Positions 32,984 through 41,959 of a stretch of DNA of 64,000 nt are shown piece by piece. The notes under the pieces are model-generated. The model was not told the DNA's origin. It worked only from the letters and a program-made list of their open reading frames with translations, and did no database searches. Position 1 is the first letter of the stretch, and each line of letters opens with the position of its first letter. A program made the translations under genes and the position numbers. This DNA comes from an uncultured Vicinamibacterales bacterium (GTDB taxonomy: Bacteria > Acidobacteriota > Vicinamibacteria > Vicinamibacterales > UBA8438), in the NCBI GenBank assembly GCA_958295905.1, contig OY282382.1, positions 3,620,001 through 3,684,000 on the forward strand, in the 5' to 3' direction.

Positions 32984-33392
32984 GCCGCGGCCCGGGTTCC
33001 CGGGTTTAAAAGGGGTGACGCACGCGTGTTGCCGGAACGGTGCCGGAGCGGCTAGTGGTCCGTCACGTCATAAGTTTCGGACAGACGGACTTGGGTCGAA
33101 CGACGTATTTCTTCTGTATAGGACTCTTGCGGTTCGAGGTGAGTGCCCCGGAGATCCTATTTTTAGTCATGGCGATGCACTGGCACGGCGCGTGCGAGCA
33201 ACGCCAGCGGGCGAAGAGTCCACGCACTTGGGGGACTCGACACTACGTCGCCGTCAACGTCCGCGCTGGATTGGTCTCCGCGGTGGAACCGTGCGGTTCC
33301 CGGCAGGGTCGGCTGGTCGGCGAATCGGCGTCAGGCGGGGATTCGGGGCCGGGAATCCGTCGCCGCGCAGCCACGGCCGGTGGAGGAGCATC
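32984..33392. other. Intergenic region with AT-rich stretch
   Basis: After the phosphatase stop there are two tandem CCGCGGCCCGGG blocks and CCCGGGTTCCCGGGTTTAAAA, which may fold as a weak terminator. From about 33060 to 33180 the DNA is unusually AT-rich for this genome (e.g. GTATTTCTTCTGTATAGG, CCTATTTTTAGTC). It may hold the hydrolase promoter or foreign DNA; no protein in it looks real. Confidence 0.35.
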
Positions 33393-34388
33393 ATGACCCA
33401 AACGCGACGAGATTTCCTGAAGCAGGCCGGGGCCGCCGCGGCCGGCGTGACGGCGGTGACCGGCGGCGGCGCCGGCGAGACCCGGGCGGCGGCCCAGCCG
33501 GCGGTGCGGACGGTGCGCACCCCGGTGCTCGAGATCGGCTACGAGGAGCACGGCGACGGCGGGGGGTTCCCCATCGTCCTGCTCCACGGGTTCCCTTACG
33601 ACATCCGCTCGTGGGACGGGGTTGCGCCGCCACTGGCCGAGGCGGGGTACCGGGTGCTCGTGCCGTACCTGCGCGGGTACGGCCCCACGCGGTTTCTCGA
33701 TCCCGACGCGCCGCGGATGGCCGAGCAGGCCGCGATCGCCCAGGACGTGGTCGACTTCGCGGACGCCCTCGGGCTGGAGCGGATGGCCCTGGCCGGCTTC
33801 GACTGGGGAAACCGGGCCGCCTGCATCACCTCGATTCTGCATCCGGACCGGGTGCGGGCGCAGGTGGCGGTGAACGGCTATTCGGTGCAGGACACCGTGA
33901 ATCCGGGGCGGCCGGGCTCGGCCGCGGGCGAGGCGCGGCTCTGGTACCAGTGGTACTTCAACACCGATCGGGGGGTGGCCGGGCTCGAAACGAACCGGCA
34001 CGACATCATCCGGTACCTGTGGGAGACGTGGTCGCCGGGGTGGGAGTACACCGACGAGGCGTTCGAGCGGTCCGCGCCCTCGTTCGACAATCCGGACTTC
34101 GTCGACATCGTCATCCACTCCTACCGGCACCGGCACGTCAACGCCCCCGGCGAGGAGCGCTTTCTCGCCGTCGAGCGGCAGTTGGCCGAGCGGCCGCCGA
34201 TTACGGTGCCTGCGATAGTCCTGCGCGGCGACGAGAGCGGCTTCGGCCGGCCCTCGGCCGACCCCACCGGCGACCAGCGCCGGTTCACGAGCCTCGTCGC
34301 GCGGCGCATCGTCGAGGGGGCGGGCCACGACCTCCCGGTGCAGCGTCCGGATGCGGTGTCCGCGGCCCTGCTCGAGCTCCTGGCTTGA
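33393..34388 (+). CDS. Tat-exported alpha/beta hydrolase, epoxide-hydrolase/dehalogenase type
   Basis: 331 aa from ATG 33393 (GGAGGAG upstream). Twin-arginine signal TRRDFLKQAGAAAAGVTAVT. The hydrolase fold shows LLHGFPYDIRSWD (oxyanion hole), LAGFDWGNRAAC with an Asp nucleophile near 137 instead of Ser, and a catalytic His in EGAGHDLPVQRP near 312. An Asp nucleophile in a GxDWG elbow points to epoxide hydrolases or haloalkane dehalogenases rather than esterases. Export of such an enzyme by Tat is less common but known in Acidobacteriota. It is preceded by a long AT-rich gap. Confidence 0.87.
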   Translation: MTQTRRDFLKQAGAAAAGVTAVTGGGAGETRAAAQPAVRTVRTPVLEIGYEEHGDGGGFPIVLLHGFPYDIRSWDGVAPPLAEAGYRVLVPYLRGYGPTRFLDPDAPRMAEQAAIAQDVVDFADALGLERMALAGFDWGNRAACITSILHPDRVRAQVAVNGYSVQDTVNPGRPGSAAGEARLWYQWYFNTDRGVAGLETNRHDIIRYLWETWSPGWEYTDEAFERSAPSFDNPDFVDIVIHSYRHRHVNAPGEERFLAVERQLAERPPITVPAIVLRGDESGFGRPSADPTGDQRRFTSLVARRIVEGAGHDLPVQRPDAVSAALLELLA

Positions 34389-34497
34389 CTGCCGGGGAGC
34401 CGGCGGCGGAGGCCCGCGCCGCCCCGGGACCGGCGACGGCCCAGGCGCCGGTTCGGCAAGGCGCGGCGGGGGAGCCTGCCGGGCCCAGGTGACGGGG

Positions 34498-34680
34498 GAG
34501 CAACGCCGTTCAGGCAGGATGCATCGCCGGTCCCGCTGGTCGGTTCGCGGGCGCACCGGGACGAGGCGGGAGCAACGCCGTTCAGGCAGGATGCATCGCC
34601 GGTCCCGCTGGCCGGTTCGCGGGCGCACCGGGACGAGGCGGGAGCAACGCCGCTCAGGCAGGATGCATCGCCGGTCGAAT
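34498..34680 (+). repeat. 72-bp tandem repeat, 2.5 copies
   Basis: Copies start at GAGCAACGCCG 34498, 34570 and 34642; the first two are nearly identical and the third is cut off after about 40 bases (GATGCATCGCCGGTC). It lies in the 34389-34922 gap between the hydrolase and secreted-family copy 5, where no gene is seen. Confidence 0.95.
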
Positions 34681-34922
34681 GGAGCGGGGCTTTGCCACAG
34701 GCTCCCGGGTGCGCTGCGGGGGGCGTGCGGGGGCGCCCGCGCCGCCTCGGCGGCATGCCCACGGGCGACCCGGCCGCGTGGCAAACAGGGGCGCGGGACG
34801 GGACGGTCGGTCCAGGGTGCGGGTTGCGCTTGCGTTCGCGGGCGTGGCCGTCATACTGTGTCCGCTGGAGGCGCGGGTGGCGGATCGGGGTTCGGCCGCC
34901 CGCTTCCCAGGGAGATTTGCAG

Positions 34923-35918
34923 ATGCTCAAGAAATGTCTCGCGGCGTTTGTCGGCGCGGCGATCGTGCTCGCGCTCGTGCCGATGGCGGCGGCGCAGCCG
35001 GGTGAGCGCACCATGCCGATGCGCACCCCGGACGGCCAGCCGGACGTGTCCGGCATCTTCACCTTCCGCACCCTGACGCCGTTCGAGCGGCCTGCGCGGT
35101 TCGAGGGGCGGGAGAATTTGGCGCCGGAGGAGGCGGCAGCCTTCGAGGCGGCGGAGCGGACGCGGTTGAACCGCGATCTCTTCGACCCCGAGACCGGCGC
35201 GGCCGGTTACCGGCCCCGCTCGGAAGGGGGCGTGCTGTCGTACAACGAGTTCTGGTACGAGCGGGGCATCGAGCTGACCTCCGACAAGCGCACGTCGCTG
35301 ATCGTCGACCCGCCGGACGGGCGGCTGCCGCCCCGGACCGAGGAGGCGGCCATGGCGGCGCGGGAGAACGCAGCCTACCGCCGCGAGCACATGTACGATT
35401 CGTACGAGAACCGCAGCCTCGCCGACCGGTGCATCATGGGCTTCAACTCCGGCCCGCCGATGCGCTCCAGCGCGTACAACAACAACGTCATGATCTTCCA
35501 GGCGCCGGGCTACGTCGCCATTCTCAACGAGATGGTTCACAACGCCCGCATCATCCCCATCGACCGGGACGTCGCGGAGCCGCCGTTCCCGCAGTTCGCC
35601 GGGGTGTCCCGCGCCCGCTGGGAGGGTGAGACGCTGGTCATCGAAACGACCCGGTTCCGGGGCGGCCAGAGCGGCGGCACGGGGCCGAACATGCATCTCG
35701 TCGAGAAGCTCACGCGGATCGACCCGGACACCGTCGCCTACGAGTTCACGGTCACCGATCCGACCGTCTACACCGCGCCCTACACCGTGACGATGCCGTT
35801 CCGGCGGACCGACGGTCCGCTGTTCGAGTACGCCTGCCACGAGGGCAACTACGGGCTCTACGGCATCCTCGCGGGGGCCCGCAATCTGGAGAAGGAAGGG
35901 CGCGAGCTGCGGCCCTGA
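34923..35918 (+). CDS. Secreted 'PDLQGIW/CHEGN' family protein, copy 5 (divergent)
   Basis: 331 aa from ATG 34923 (GGGAGA upstream). Signal peptide to about residue 25 (LVPMAAAQ). The most divergent copy: the first motif is GQPDVSGIFTFRTLTPFE instead of PDLQGIW. It keeps YNEFWYERG, RTSLIVDPPDGRLP, LADRCIMGFN, RARWEGETLVIETTRF, MHLVEKLTRIDPDTVAYEF and EYACHEGNYGLYGILAGARN. The paired Cys positions are invariant. Function unknown. It is a single gene between repeat regions. Confidence 0.85.
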   Translation: MLKKCLAAFVGAAIVLALVPMAAAQPGERTMPMRTPDGQPDVSGIFTFRTLTPFERPARFEGRENLAPEEAAAFEAAERTRLNRDLFDPETGAAGYRPRSEGGVLSYNEFWYERGIELTSDKRTSLIVDPPDGRLPPRTEEAAMAARENAAYRREHMYDSYENRSLADRCIMGFNSGPPMRSSAYNNNVMIFQAPGYVAILNEMVHNARIIPIDRDVAEPPFPQFAGVSRARWEGETLVIETTRFRGGQSGGTGPNMHLVEKLTRIDPDTVAYEFTVTDPTVYTAPYTVTMPFRRTDGPLFEYACHEGNYGLYGILAGARNLEKEGRELRP

Positions 35919-35995
35919 CCGCGGTTCGTCCGCGCCGGTCGCGCTGAACGCCTGCCGAAGGGAACGCCCGCGACCGGAGGGGATCGGCCGCGGGG

Positions 35996-36240
35996 CGCGT
36001 GAACGTGCCGTCAGGCGCCCACTTCGTGTTCGTGATGCGGCCGATGGCGTTGGGGCCCGGCTCGTCGAGGAACTGCGCGCCGTGCGACTCCCCGACGAAG
36101 ATGCTCCCGTCGGGCGCCACGAGCACATCGTTGGGCTCGGTGAAGTGTCCCCGGCCTCGCCCGGTGTGCCCGGCACCTCCGCCTGCGTACGGCGGTGGCG
36201 GAGCGTGGATGCCCTGCGGCTGGACCCGGCCGGCGCGCGC
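35996..36240 (-). pseudogene. NHL-repeat protein fragment
   Basis: On the minus strand one frame reads PQGIHAPPPPYAGGGAGHTG, then GRGHFTEPNDVLVAPDGSIF, VGESHGAQFLDEPGPNAIGR and ITNTKWAPDGTF. This is a single NHL-propeller blade set like that of secreted NHL proteins ('GhFneP.dvavapdGsifV.egh....n.RI.kf.pdG.f'). There is no start and no continuation on either side; the TolB-like gene begins just beyond its 5' side. It is the remnant of a deleted gene. Confidence 0.65.
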
Positions 36241-36264
36241 AATCTCACCCGTCGATCGAGACTT

Positions 36265-38241
36265 ATGAAACGCTGGCGGCGCCTCGTCGCGTTGCTGTTG
36301 TCGATGGCTCCGGCGTGCGCCGATCCGCCGCCGCCGGCCGGCGGCGGCGGCGACCCGGTCGAGCTTCCGCGGGCCGCCGTCACCGCCGGCGCAGCCGTGG
36401 ATCGCGACGTTGCGGTGGCGCCGGCCGGCTCGCGCATCGCGTTCGTGTCCGACCGCGGCGATGGACTCGGGCTCTGGACGGCGCCGCTCGCCGGCGGCGA
36501 CGCCACGTTGCTGACCGGCGGGCACGACTTTCTGACCGCGCCGAGCTGGTCTCCCGACGGTTCCCGCCTCGCTTACGTCTCCGGTCGGGATGGACCGGCC
36601 GACCTCTGGATCGTGCCCGCGGCCGGGGGAGAGCCGGTGCGGATGACCTCCGGCCCCGGGCGGGTGCGCGATCCGCAGTGGTCTCCCGACGGTTCCGCCA
36701 TCCTGTACTCGAGCAACTTCGAGGGCAGCGTGGATCTCTGGACGGCGCCGGCCGACGGCGGCGCGCCGGTGCGGCTGACGACGAGCGGGAACGCCGCCAA
36801 CTGGGCGCGCTGGTCTCCCGACGGGAGCGAGATCGCGTTCGTGTCCAACGACGGGGGCGTCCGCCGCATCCGGGTGATTCCGGCGGCGGGCGGCGACGAC
36901 CGGCGGCTGACCGAGGCCGGGGGCTCCCAGGGGCAGGTGGAGTGGTCGCCGGACGGCGCGCGGCTCGTCTTCGTCTCGAACCGGGACGGCACCCCGGACG
37001 TGTGGGTGACCCCCCGCGACGGAGGACCGGACGTTGCGCTGACCCGGGGGCCGGGGAACGATCAGCGGCCCCGCTGGTCGCCGGACGGCCGCTGGGTGGC
37101 GTTCCGGTCGATACGCGGCGACCAGGCCGACGTCTGGGTCGTGCCCGCGGAAGGAGGCGCGGCGAGACCGGTCACCCGCGACTCGGCGGAGGAGGGGTTC
37201 CCGCGGTGGTCGCGGGACGGCGCCTCCTTGGCGTTCAGCGTCGCTTCGCGGCGGACGCGGCTGTGGACGGCGCCGGTCGACGGCGGGGCGGCGACGGCCC
37301 TCACGGCCGGTTCGGACATCGCCGTCGACCCCGTCGTGTCGCCGGACGGCGCCCGGGTCGCGTTCCTCTCGGCGCAGGCGGGCGCGCGTGACGTGCACGT
37401 GGTCCCGATCGACGGCGGCGCGCCGCGGCGGCTCACCGCCAACCCCGGCGGCACGGCGGCGCCGCGGTGGTCGCCGGACGGCGCGCTCATCGCGTTCGAG
37501 TCCGGCCGCAGCGGGAACAGCGACATCTGGATCGTTCCGGCGGACGGGGGCGAGGCCCGGCCGGTGACGGCGCATCCCGGGCGCGACGTGGACCCGGTGT
37601 GGTCGCCCGACGGCGCGACCTTGGCCTTCTCGTCCAACCGGGCCGGCGGGCCGGCGGACATCTGGCTGATCGCGCCCGGCGGCGGCGCGCCGCGGCGGCT
37701 CACGACGCAGGGCGCGGCGCCGGGTCCCCGGTGGCATCCCGACGGCGGATCGCTGCTGTTCCGATCGCCGGGAGCTGACGGCCAGGAGCAGGTGTGGCGG
37801 GCGCCGGTGGACGGCGGACCGGCCGAGCAGATCACCCGCGGCGGCTACAGCGCCCGCATGGACTACGCCCCCGACGGCCGCCGCATCGCCTATCAGGCGC
37901 ACGACGGGGTCGGATTCGACATCCACGTCGTCCCCGCTGGCGGCGGCCCCGGCGTTCGATTGACCACCGCGGCCGGGGACGAGACGCAGCCGCGGTGGTC
38001 GCCGGACGGGACCCGCGTGGCGTTCCTGTCCGGCGAGGCGTCCGACCGCGAGCTGCACTTGGTGGCCGCCGGCGGCGGACCCGTGACCCGGCTCACCCGC
38101 GCGGGCGGCGTCGGCGGCTTCGACTGGCTTCCGGACGGTTCGGGTCTGGTGTACAGCCTGACGGAAGCGGCTGCGAACCTCTGGCGGATTGAGGTCGATG
38201 AACTCCTCGGCGGGATGGCGTCGGCCCCCGCCCGTGATTGA
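36265..38241 (+). CDS. TolB-like WD40/PD40 beta-propeller lipoprotein
   Basis: 658 aa from ATG 36265. The N-terminus MKRWRRLVALLLSMAPAC has a Cys at the end of the hydrophobic stretch, consistent with a lipobox. Then come about a dozen PD40 units: APSWSPDGSRLAYVSGRDG, PADLWIVPAAGGEPVRMTSG, PQWSPDGSAILYSSNFEG, PRWSPDGTRVAFLSGEAS and so on, enough for two propellers. Such proteins resemble TolB and the N-domain of prolyl-oligopeptidase/DPP4, but no peptidase domain follows. It is probably an envelope binding protein. The start has only a weak SD. It cuts off the NHL remnant upstream. Confidence 0.87.
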   Translation: MKRWRRLVALLLSMAPACADPPPPAGGGGDPVELPRAAVTAGAAVDRDVAVAPAGSRIAFVSDRGDGLGLWTAPLAGGDATLLTGGHDFLTAPSWSPDGSRLAYVSGRDGPADLWIVPAAGGEPVRMTSGPGRVRDPQWSPDGSAILYSSNFEGSVDLWTAPADGGAPVRLTTSGNAANWARWSPDGSEIAFVSNDGGVRRIRVIPAAGGDDRRLTEAGGSQGQVEWSPDGARLVFVSNRDGTPDVWVTPRDGGPDVALTRGPGNDQRPRWSPDGRWVAFRSIRGDQADVWVVPAEGGAARPVTRDSAEEGFPRWSRDGASLAFSVASRRTRLWTAPVDGGAATALTAGSDIAVDPVVSPDGARVAFLSAQAGARDVHVVPIDGGAPRRLTANPGGTAAPRWSPDGALIAFESGRSGNSDIWIVPADGGEARPVTAHPGRDVDPVWSPDGATLAFSSNRAGGPADIWLIAPGGGAPRRLTTQGAAPGPRWHPDGGSLLFRSPGADGQEQVWRAPVDGGPAEQITRGGYSARMDYAPDGRRIAYQAHDGVGFDIHVVPAGGGPGVRLTTAAGDETQPRWSPDGTRVAFLSGEASDRELHLVAAGGGPVTRLTRAGGVGGFDWLPDGSGLVYSLTEAAANLWRIEVDELLGGMASAPARD

Positions 38242-38322
38242 CGAGGCCCGCCGGCGGGGCGCGCCCGCCCGCGGCCGCGAACGCCCCGTACTCCCGCCGC
38301 GTCACCTCGTGAAGCGTTCCCG

Positions 38323-38425
38323 GCCCGGCCGGATCGTGCCCTTCGAAGCGGCCCGCGGCGGCGCCCCGCCGGCGTCTCAAGCGGTCCCCGGCCCGGCCGG
38401 ATCGTGCCCTTCGAAGCGCCCGCGG
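38323..38425 (+). repeat. Intergenic 68-bp-offset duplication
   Basis: GCCCGGCCGGATCGTGCCCT and the following TCGAAGCG plus CCCGCGGCGGCGCCCCGCCG occur at 38323 and again at 38391. Lies in the 38242-38595 gap, which holds no gene; a TATACT at about 38507-38512 could be the -10 of the following aldolase gene. Confidence 0.88.
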
Positions 38426-38595
38426 CGGCGCCCCGCCGCCGCATCCGGCAGGAGGTTCGCTGCGCGCCGGAACCATTTTCGTGCCGTCGGCCGGCGCCGG
38501 CGGGTATACTCCAGCCCGTCTATGCGATCGAACGGCCGAAGGAAGACGGTGCCGTTCCGCGGAGGCAGGGACCACGAGCAGAGGAGAGGAGCTAC

Positions 38596-39426
38596 ATGAG
38601 CGAAAGTTTGACCGGTGCAGAGTTCAAGGCCGCACTGCGGAACAACACCCCGAAGCTGGGCCTGTTCATCAATTCGCACAGCGTGACCGCGGTCGAGCAG
38701 TTGGCCCACAGCGGCTACGACTGGCTGCTGATCGACTCGCAGCACGGCCCGATGGGATACGAGACGCTGTCCACGATGATCGGGGGCATCGCCAGCGGCG
38801 GGGCGAAGTCGCTGGTGCGGGTGACCGGCTACGGCGACCGCGCGGGCATCCAGCAGGCGCTGGACGTGGGGGCCGACGGCGTGCTCGTGCCCTACATCAA
38901 CAATGCCGACGAGGCGCGCCAGGCCGTGAGCTGCACGCGGTACCCGACGGCGGGGACGCGCTCGGTGTACTTCCCGCAGCGCAGCATGAACAAGGCCGGG
39001 CTGCTCGGCTACGCCGGCCCCGCCAACGACAACGTCATCTGCGCCTTGCAGGTCGAGACCGCGGACTGCATCCGCAACATCGACGAGATCGCGGCCGTGC
39101 CCGGCGTCGACATCCTGTTTCTGGGACAGAACGACCTGTGCATGTCGATGGGGCTCTACGAGAAGTACCAGTTCCCGGACATGTACACCTCACCCGAGCT
39201 CAAGGAGGCCACCGACGCGCTGAAGGCGGCGGCCCGGCGCAACGGCGTGATTCTCGGCCTGTTCCTCTTCGGCACCGACCGCGTGGCCGAGTTCCGCGAG
39301 CAGGGGTTCAGCCTGATCAGCATCGGGAACGACCTGCACCATCTGCTGACGCAGGCCGGGACCCATGTCGAGAAGCTCGAAGGCATCATGCCGGAGTGGA
39401 AGCGCCGCCCGACCGCGCTCTTCTGA
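38596..39426 (+). CDS. HpcH/HpaI-family aldolase
   Basis: 276 aa from ATG 38596, with GAGGAGAGGAG upstream. Barrel motifs: LGLFINSHSVTAVEQLAHSG, YDWLLIDSQHGPMGYETL, LVRVTGYGDRAGIQQALDVG, ADGVLVPYINNADEA, LQVETADCIRN (metal-binding Glu), and VDILFLGQNDLCMSMGL with the second metal ligand. These match the HpaI type: 4-hydroxy-2-oxoheptanedioate or 2-keto-3-deoxy-rhamnonate aldolase, which splits 4-hydroxy-2-oxo acids into pyruvate and an aldehyde. No signal peptide, unlike its exported relative at 12608. Its exact substrate is unknown. Confidence 0.9.
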   Translation: MSESLTGAEFKAALRNNTPKLGLFINSHSVTAVEQLAHSGYDWLLIDSQHGPMGYETLSTMIGGIASGGAKSLVRVTGYGDRAGIQQALDVGADGVLVPYINNADEARQAVSCTRYPTAGTRSVYFPQRSMNKAGLLGYAGPANDNVICALQVETADCIRNIDEIAAVPGVDILFLGQNDLCMSMGLYEKYQFPDMYTSPELKEATDALKAAARRNGVILGLFLFGTDRVAEFREQGFSLISIGNDLHHLLTQAGTHVEKLEGIMPEWKRRPTALF

Positions 39427-39533
39427 GCCGGCAGAAGCCGGGGCGTTCTGATTCGGCGGGAGCCGGGGCGGCGGCAGCGCCCGCGGGGGCTCCGTCGCAC
39501 CGCTCCGGTGCGGCGGAGCAGTCGCCGCGACTC

Positions 39534-39644
39534 ACGGGAGGGGAGTGGCGCCGCCGGGGGCGTCCTACACGTTGATGTCGGAGGCTACAGCGACGGGATA
39601 CGGAGACACGGGAGGGTGGAGTGGCGTCGCCGGGGGCGTCCTAC
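39534..39644 (+). repeat. Intergenic 74-bp-offset duplication
   Basis: ACGGGAGGGGAGTGGCGCCG with the following CCGGGGGCGTCCTAC at 39534-39568 recurs with few changes at 39608-39644. No gene is seen between 39427 and 39798; TGACCGCTTCGGTCA (39705-39719) is a short inverted repeat that could be an operator. Confidence 0.85.
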
Positions 39645-39798
39645 TGCTTCCAGCCGGTCATTCGTCCCAGCCGCTGGTGGACCGAACTCGTACGATGATC
39701 GCCGGTGACCGCTTCGGTCATCCCCGCCCATAGTGAAGTTCCGCGTGGCGGCGGACCTGTGTGGGGGCGCGGCAACGGAGGGAGGAGCCTTGGTGCCG

Positions 39799-41829
39799 AT
39801 GAAGCAACGCGTCGGGGCGTTGGTGGCGCTCGTCTGCCTGTCCGCGGCGGGGGCCGCGGCGCAGCCGGAGGACGCCGACTGGGAATGGCGCTCGTATGCC
39901 GGCGACCTCCACGGCACGCGGTACGCGCCGCTGGACCAGATTACCGCCGGCAACTTCGACACCCTCGAGATCGCGTGGCGCTGGCGCAGCGCCGACGCGC
40001 AGTTGCCGGTCGACGACGGGGCGGGGGTCGCGCTGGCCCCGGCCGCGACGGTGTTCGACCGGCTCGAGGCCGCCGATCCCGACCGGTGGGTAACCCGGCC
40101 GAGCATCGCCCGGCTGTCGGCCACCCCCCTCATGGCCGGGGGAAGACTCTATCTCGCCACGCCGATCTACCAGGCCGCGGCCATCGACGCGCGCACCGGA
40201 GAGACGGTGTGGGTCTACAACCCGCGGGTGTACGAGCAGGGCAGCCCGCCCCTGCCCGCCCCGTGGAACCACCGCGGGGTGGCGTACTGGGAGGCCGGCG
40301 GCGAGGCCCGCGTCGTCTGGGGCACCGGCGACGGCCGGCTGACGGCGGTCGATGCAGCGACCGGGCTCCCCGCCGCCGACTTCGGCGGGGACGGCCGCGT
40401 CAGCCTCGAGGCGGGGCTGCCGCGGGCGCGCGAGAACCCGAGCCGGCTGCCCCCGCCGTCGCGGTCGCCGCCCCTCGTGGTGGGCGACACCGTCGTCGTC
40501 GGGTCGTCGGTCCACGACTATCTCAGCCGGCGCGGGAACGCCCCCGGCTACGTGCGCGCCTACGACGCGCGGACCGGGCGCCACCGCTGGGACTTCCACA
40601 TGGTGCCCCAGAGCGCCGACGCCTACGGGGCCGACACTTGGCTGAACGAGGCGTGGCGCTACTCGGGGAACACCAACGTCTGGGGCAACATCGCCGCGGA
40701 CCCCGAGCTGGGCTACGTCTACCTGCCGACGAGCACCCCGACGTCCGACTATTACGGCGGCCACCGGCTGGGCGACAACCTGTTCGCCGAGAGCCTGGTG
40801 GCGGTGGACCTGGAGACCGGCCAGCGCGTGTGGCACTTCCAGATGGTGCACCACGGCGTGTGGGACTACGACAACCCCACCGGCCCCAACCTGCTCGACG
40901 TCGTGGTCGACGGGCGCCCCGTCAGGGCCGTCGCCCAGGTCACGAAGCAGGGCTTCGTCTACGTGTTCGACCGGGTGACGGGGGAGCCGGTCTGGCCGAT
41001 CGAGGAGCGGCCGGTGGCCACCGACACCGACCTCGCGGGCGAGGTGCTGGCCCCGACCCAACCGTTCCCCACCCGGCCCGCCCCCTTCGAGTACCAGGGG
41101 GCCCTGGTCGACGACCTCGTGGACTTCACCCCCGAGATCCGGGCGCTGGCCCTGGAGGCGGTGGAGGGGTTCCGCCTCGGACCGCTGTATACGCCGCTCT
41201 CCCTGCGGGGCACCGTCTTCCGCCCGAGCGCGGGCGGGGGCGCGAGCTGGGGCGGGGCAGGGGTCGACCCCGAGACCGGCCTGCTCTACGTGCCGTCCCG
41301 CAACCTGCATTCGGTCATGCGGTTCCGGGAGCCCGACGCGGCCGACGACTCGAACCTGCGCTATCTCCTCAGCCGGGGCAACGCGGCGTTCCTCGGCGGG
41401 GGGAACCTGCGGCGGCGGCCGCAGATGCCGGGCGGGCTGCCGTTGTGGAAGCCGCCGTACTCGCGCATGACCGCCATCGACATGCACACCGGCGGGCACC
41501 GGTGGATGACGCCGACCGGCGACGGCGACCGGTTCCGCAACCACCCGCGGCTGCGGGATCTCGATCTGCCCCCGCTGGGCGGCGACGCAGGCCGGAACGG
41601 TCCGCTCCTTACCCGGACCCTTCTCATCTACACGCTCACCGCGGGCGGTACCGGCGACGGCCCCCGGCTCGTGGCCTACGACAAGGCGACGGGCGAGCTG
41701 CAGGGAGCGGTGGATTTGCCCGGGGGGGCCATCGGCACGCCGATGACCTATATGCTCGACGGCCGTCAGTACATAGCCGTCACCGTTGGCGGCGAGGTCC
41801 CATCGCTCGTCGCGTTCCGGTTGCCGTGA
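39799..41829 (+). CDS. Secreted PQQ-dependent dehydrogenase (glucose/alcohol dehydrogenase type)
   Basis: 676 aa from ATG 39799 (GGAGGAG 11 bases upstream; GTG 39793 is the alternative). Signal peptide to about residue 22 (AGAAAQ). PQQ-propeller motifs: WEWRSYAGDLHGTRYAPLDQ, ITAGNFDTLEIAWRW, AAIDARTGETVWVYN, WNHRGVAYW, YVRAYDARTGRHRWDF, VDLETGQRVWHFQ, MVHHGVWDYDNPTGPNL (active site), VFDRVTGEPVWPIEERPV, MTAIDMHTGGHRWMTP, VAYDKATGELQGAVDLPGGA and IGTPMTYMLDGRQYIAVTVG. The order resembles membrane-type PQQ glucose/quinate dehydrogenases without the membrane anchor. No CXXCH haem motif. It should oxidise a polyol, sugar or alcohol in the periplasm. Confidence 0.92.
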   Translation: MKQRVGALVALVCLSAAGAAAQPEDADWEWRSYAGDLHGTRYAPLDQITAGNFDTLEIAWRWRSADAQLPVDDGAGVALAPAATVFDRLEAADPDRWVTRPSIARLSATPLMAGGRLYLATPIYQAAAIDARTGETVWVYNPRVYEQGSPPLPAPWNHRGVAYWEAGGEARVVWGTGDGRLTAVDAATGLPAADFGGDGRVSLEAGLPRARENPSRLPPPSRSPPLVVGDTVVVGSSVHDYLSRRGNAPGYVRAYDARTGRHRWDFHMVPQSADAYGADTWLNEAWRYSGNTNVWGNIAADPELGYVYLPTSTPTSDYYGGHRLGDNLFAESLVAVDLETGQRVWHFQMVHHGVWDYDNPTGPNLLDVVVDGRPVRAVAQVTKQGFVYVFDRVTGEPVWPIEERPVATDTDLAGEVLAPTQPFPTRPAPFEYQGALVDDLVDFTPEIRALALEAVEGFRLGPLYTPLSLRGTVFRPSAGGGASWGGAGVDPETGLLYVPSRNLHSVMRFREPDAADDSNLRYLLSRGNAAFLGGGNLRRRPQMPGGLPLWKPPYSRMTAIDMHTGGHRWMTPTGDGDRFRNHPRLRDLDLPPLGGDAGRNGPLLTRTLLIYTLTAGGTGDGPRLVAYDKATGELQGAVDLPGGAIGTPMTYMLDGRQYIAVTVGGEVPSLVAFRLP

Positions 41830-41833
41830 ACTT

Positions 41834-41864
41834 GGTGTCTCCGCCGTGAAACGGCGCAAACGCC
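41834..41864. repeat. Hairpin element, copy B
   Basis: GGTGTCTCCGCCG-TGAAA-CGGCGCAAACGCC, a 13/5/13 imperfect hairpin starting six bases after the PQQ dehydrogenase stop. It is followed by GGGTTGACTGGGCGGCAAGC, as in the copy at 27449. Confidence 0.88.
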
Positions 41865-41959
41865 GGGCAGGGTTGACTGGGCGGCAAGCAGAGCTGCAGG
41901 GGACGATTGCCTGTTGCCGAACGCGTGAAAGCGATCGATTCGAGCCCGGTGCCGACTCC

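Noticed and set aside
32970-33010. Rho-independent terminator after the PhoD-like gene
   Set aside because: CCCGGG blocks can pair but the loop would be only two bases and the trailing T-run is short (TTTAAAA); kept only as a remark.
34923-35918. Copy 5 as an unrelated protein because PDLQGIW is missing
   Set aside because: All later motifs, spacing and both cysteines match the family; only the first motif has diverged.
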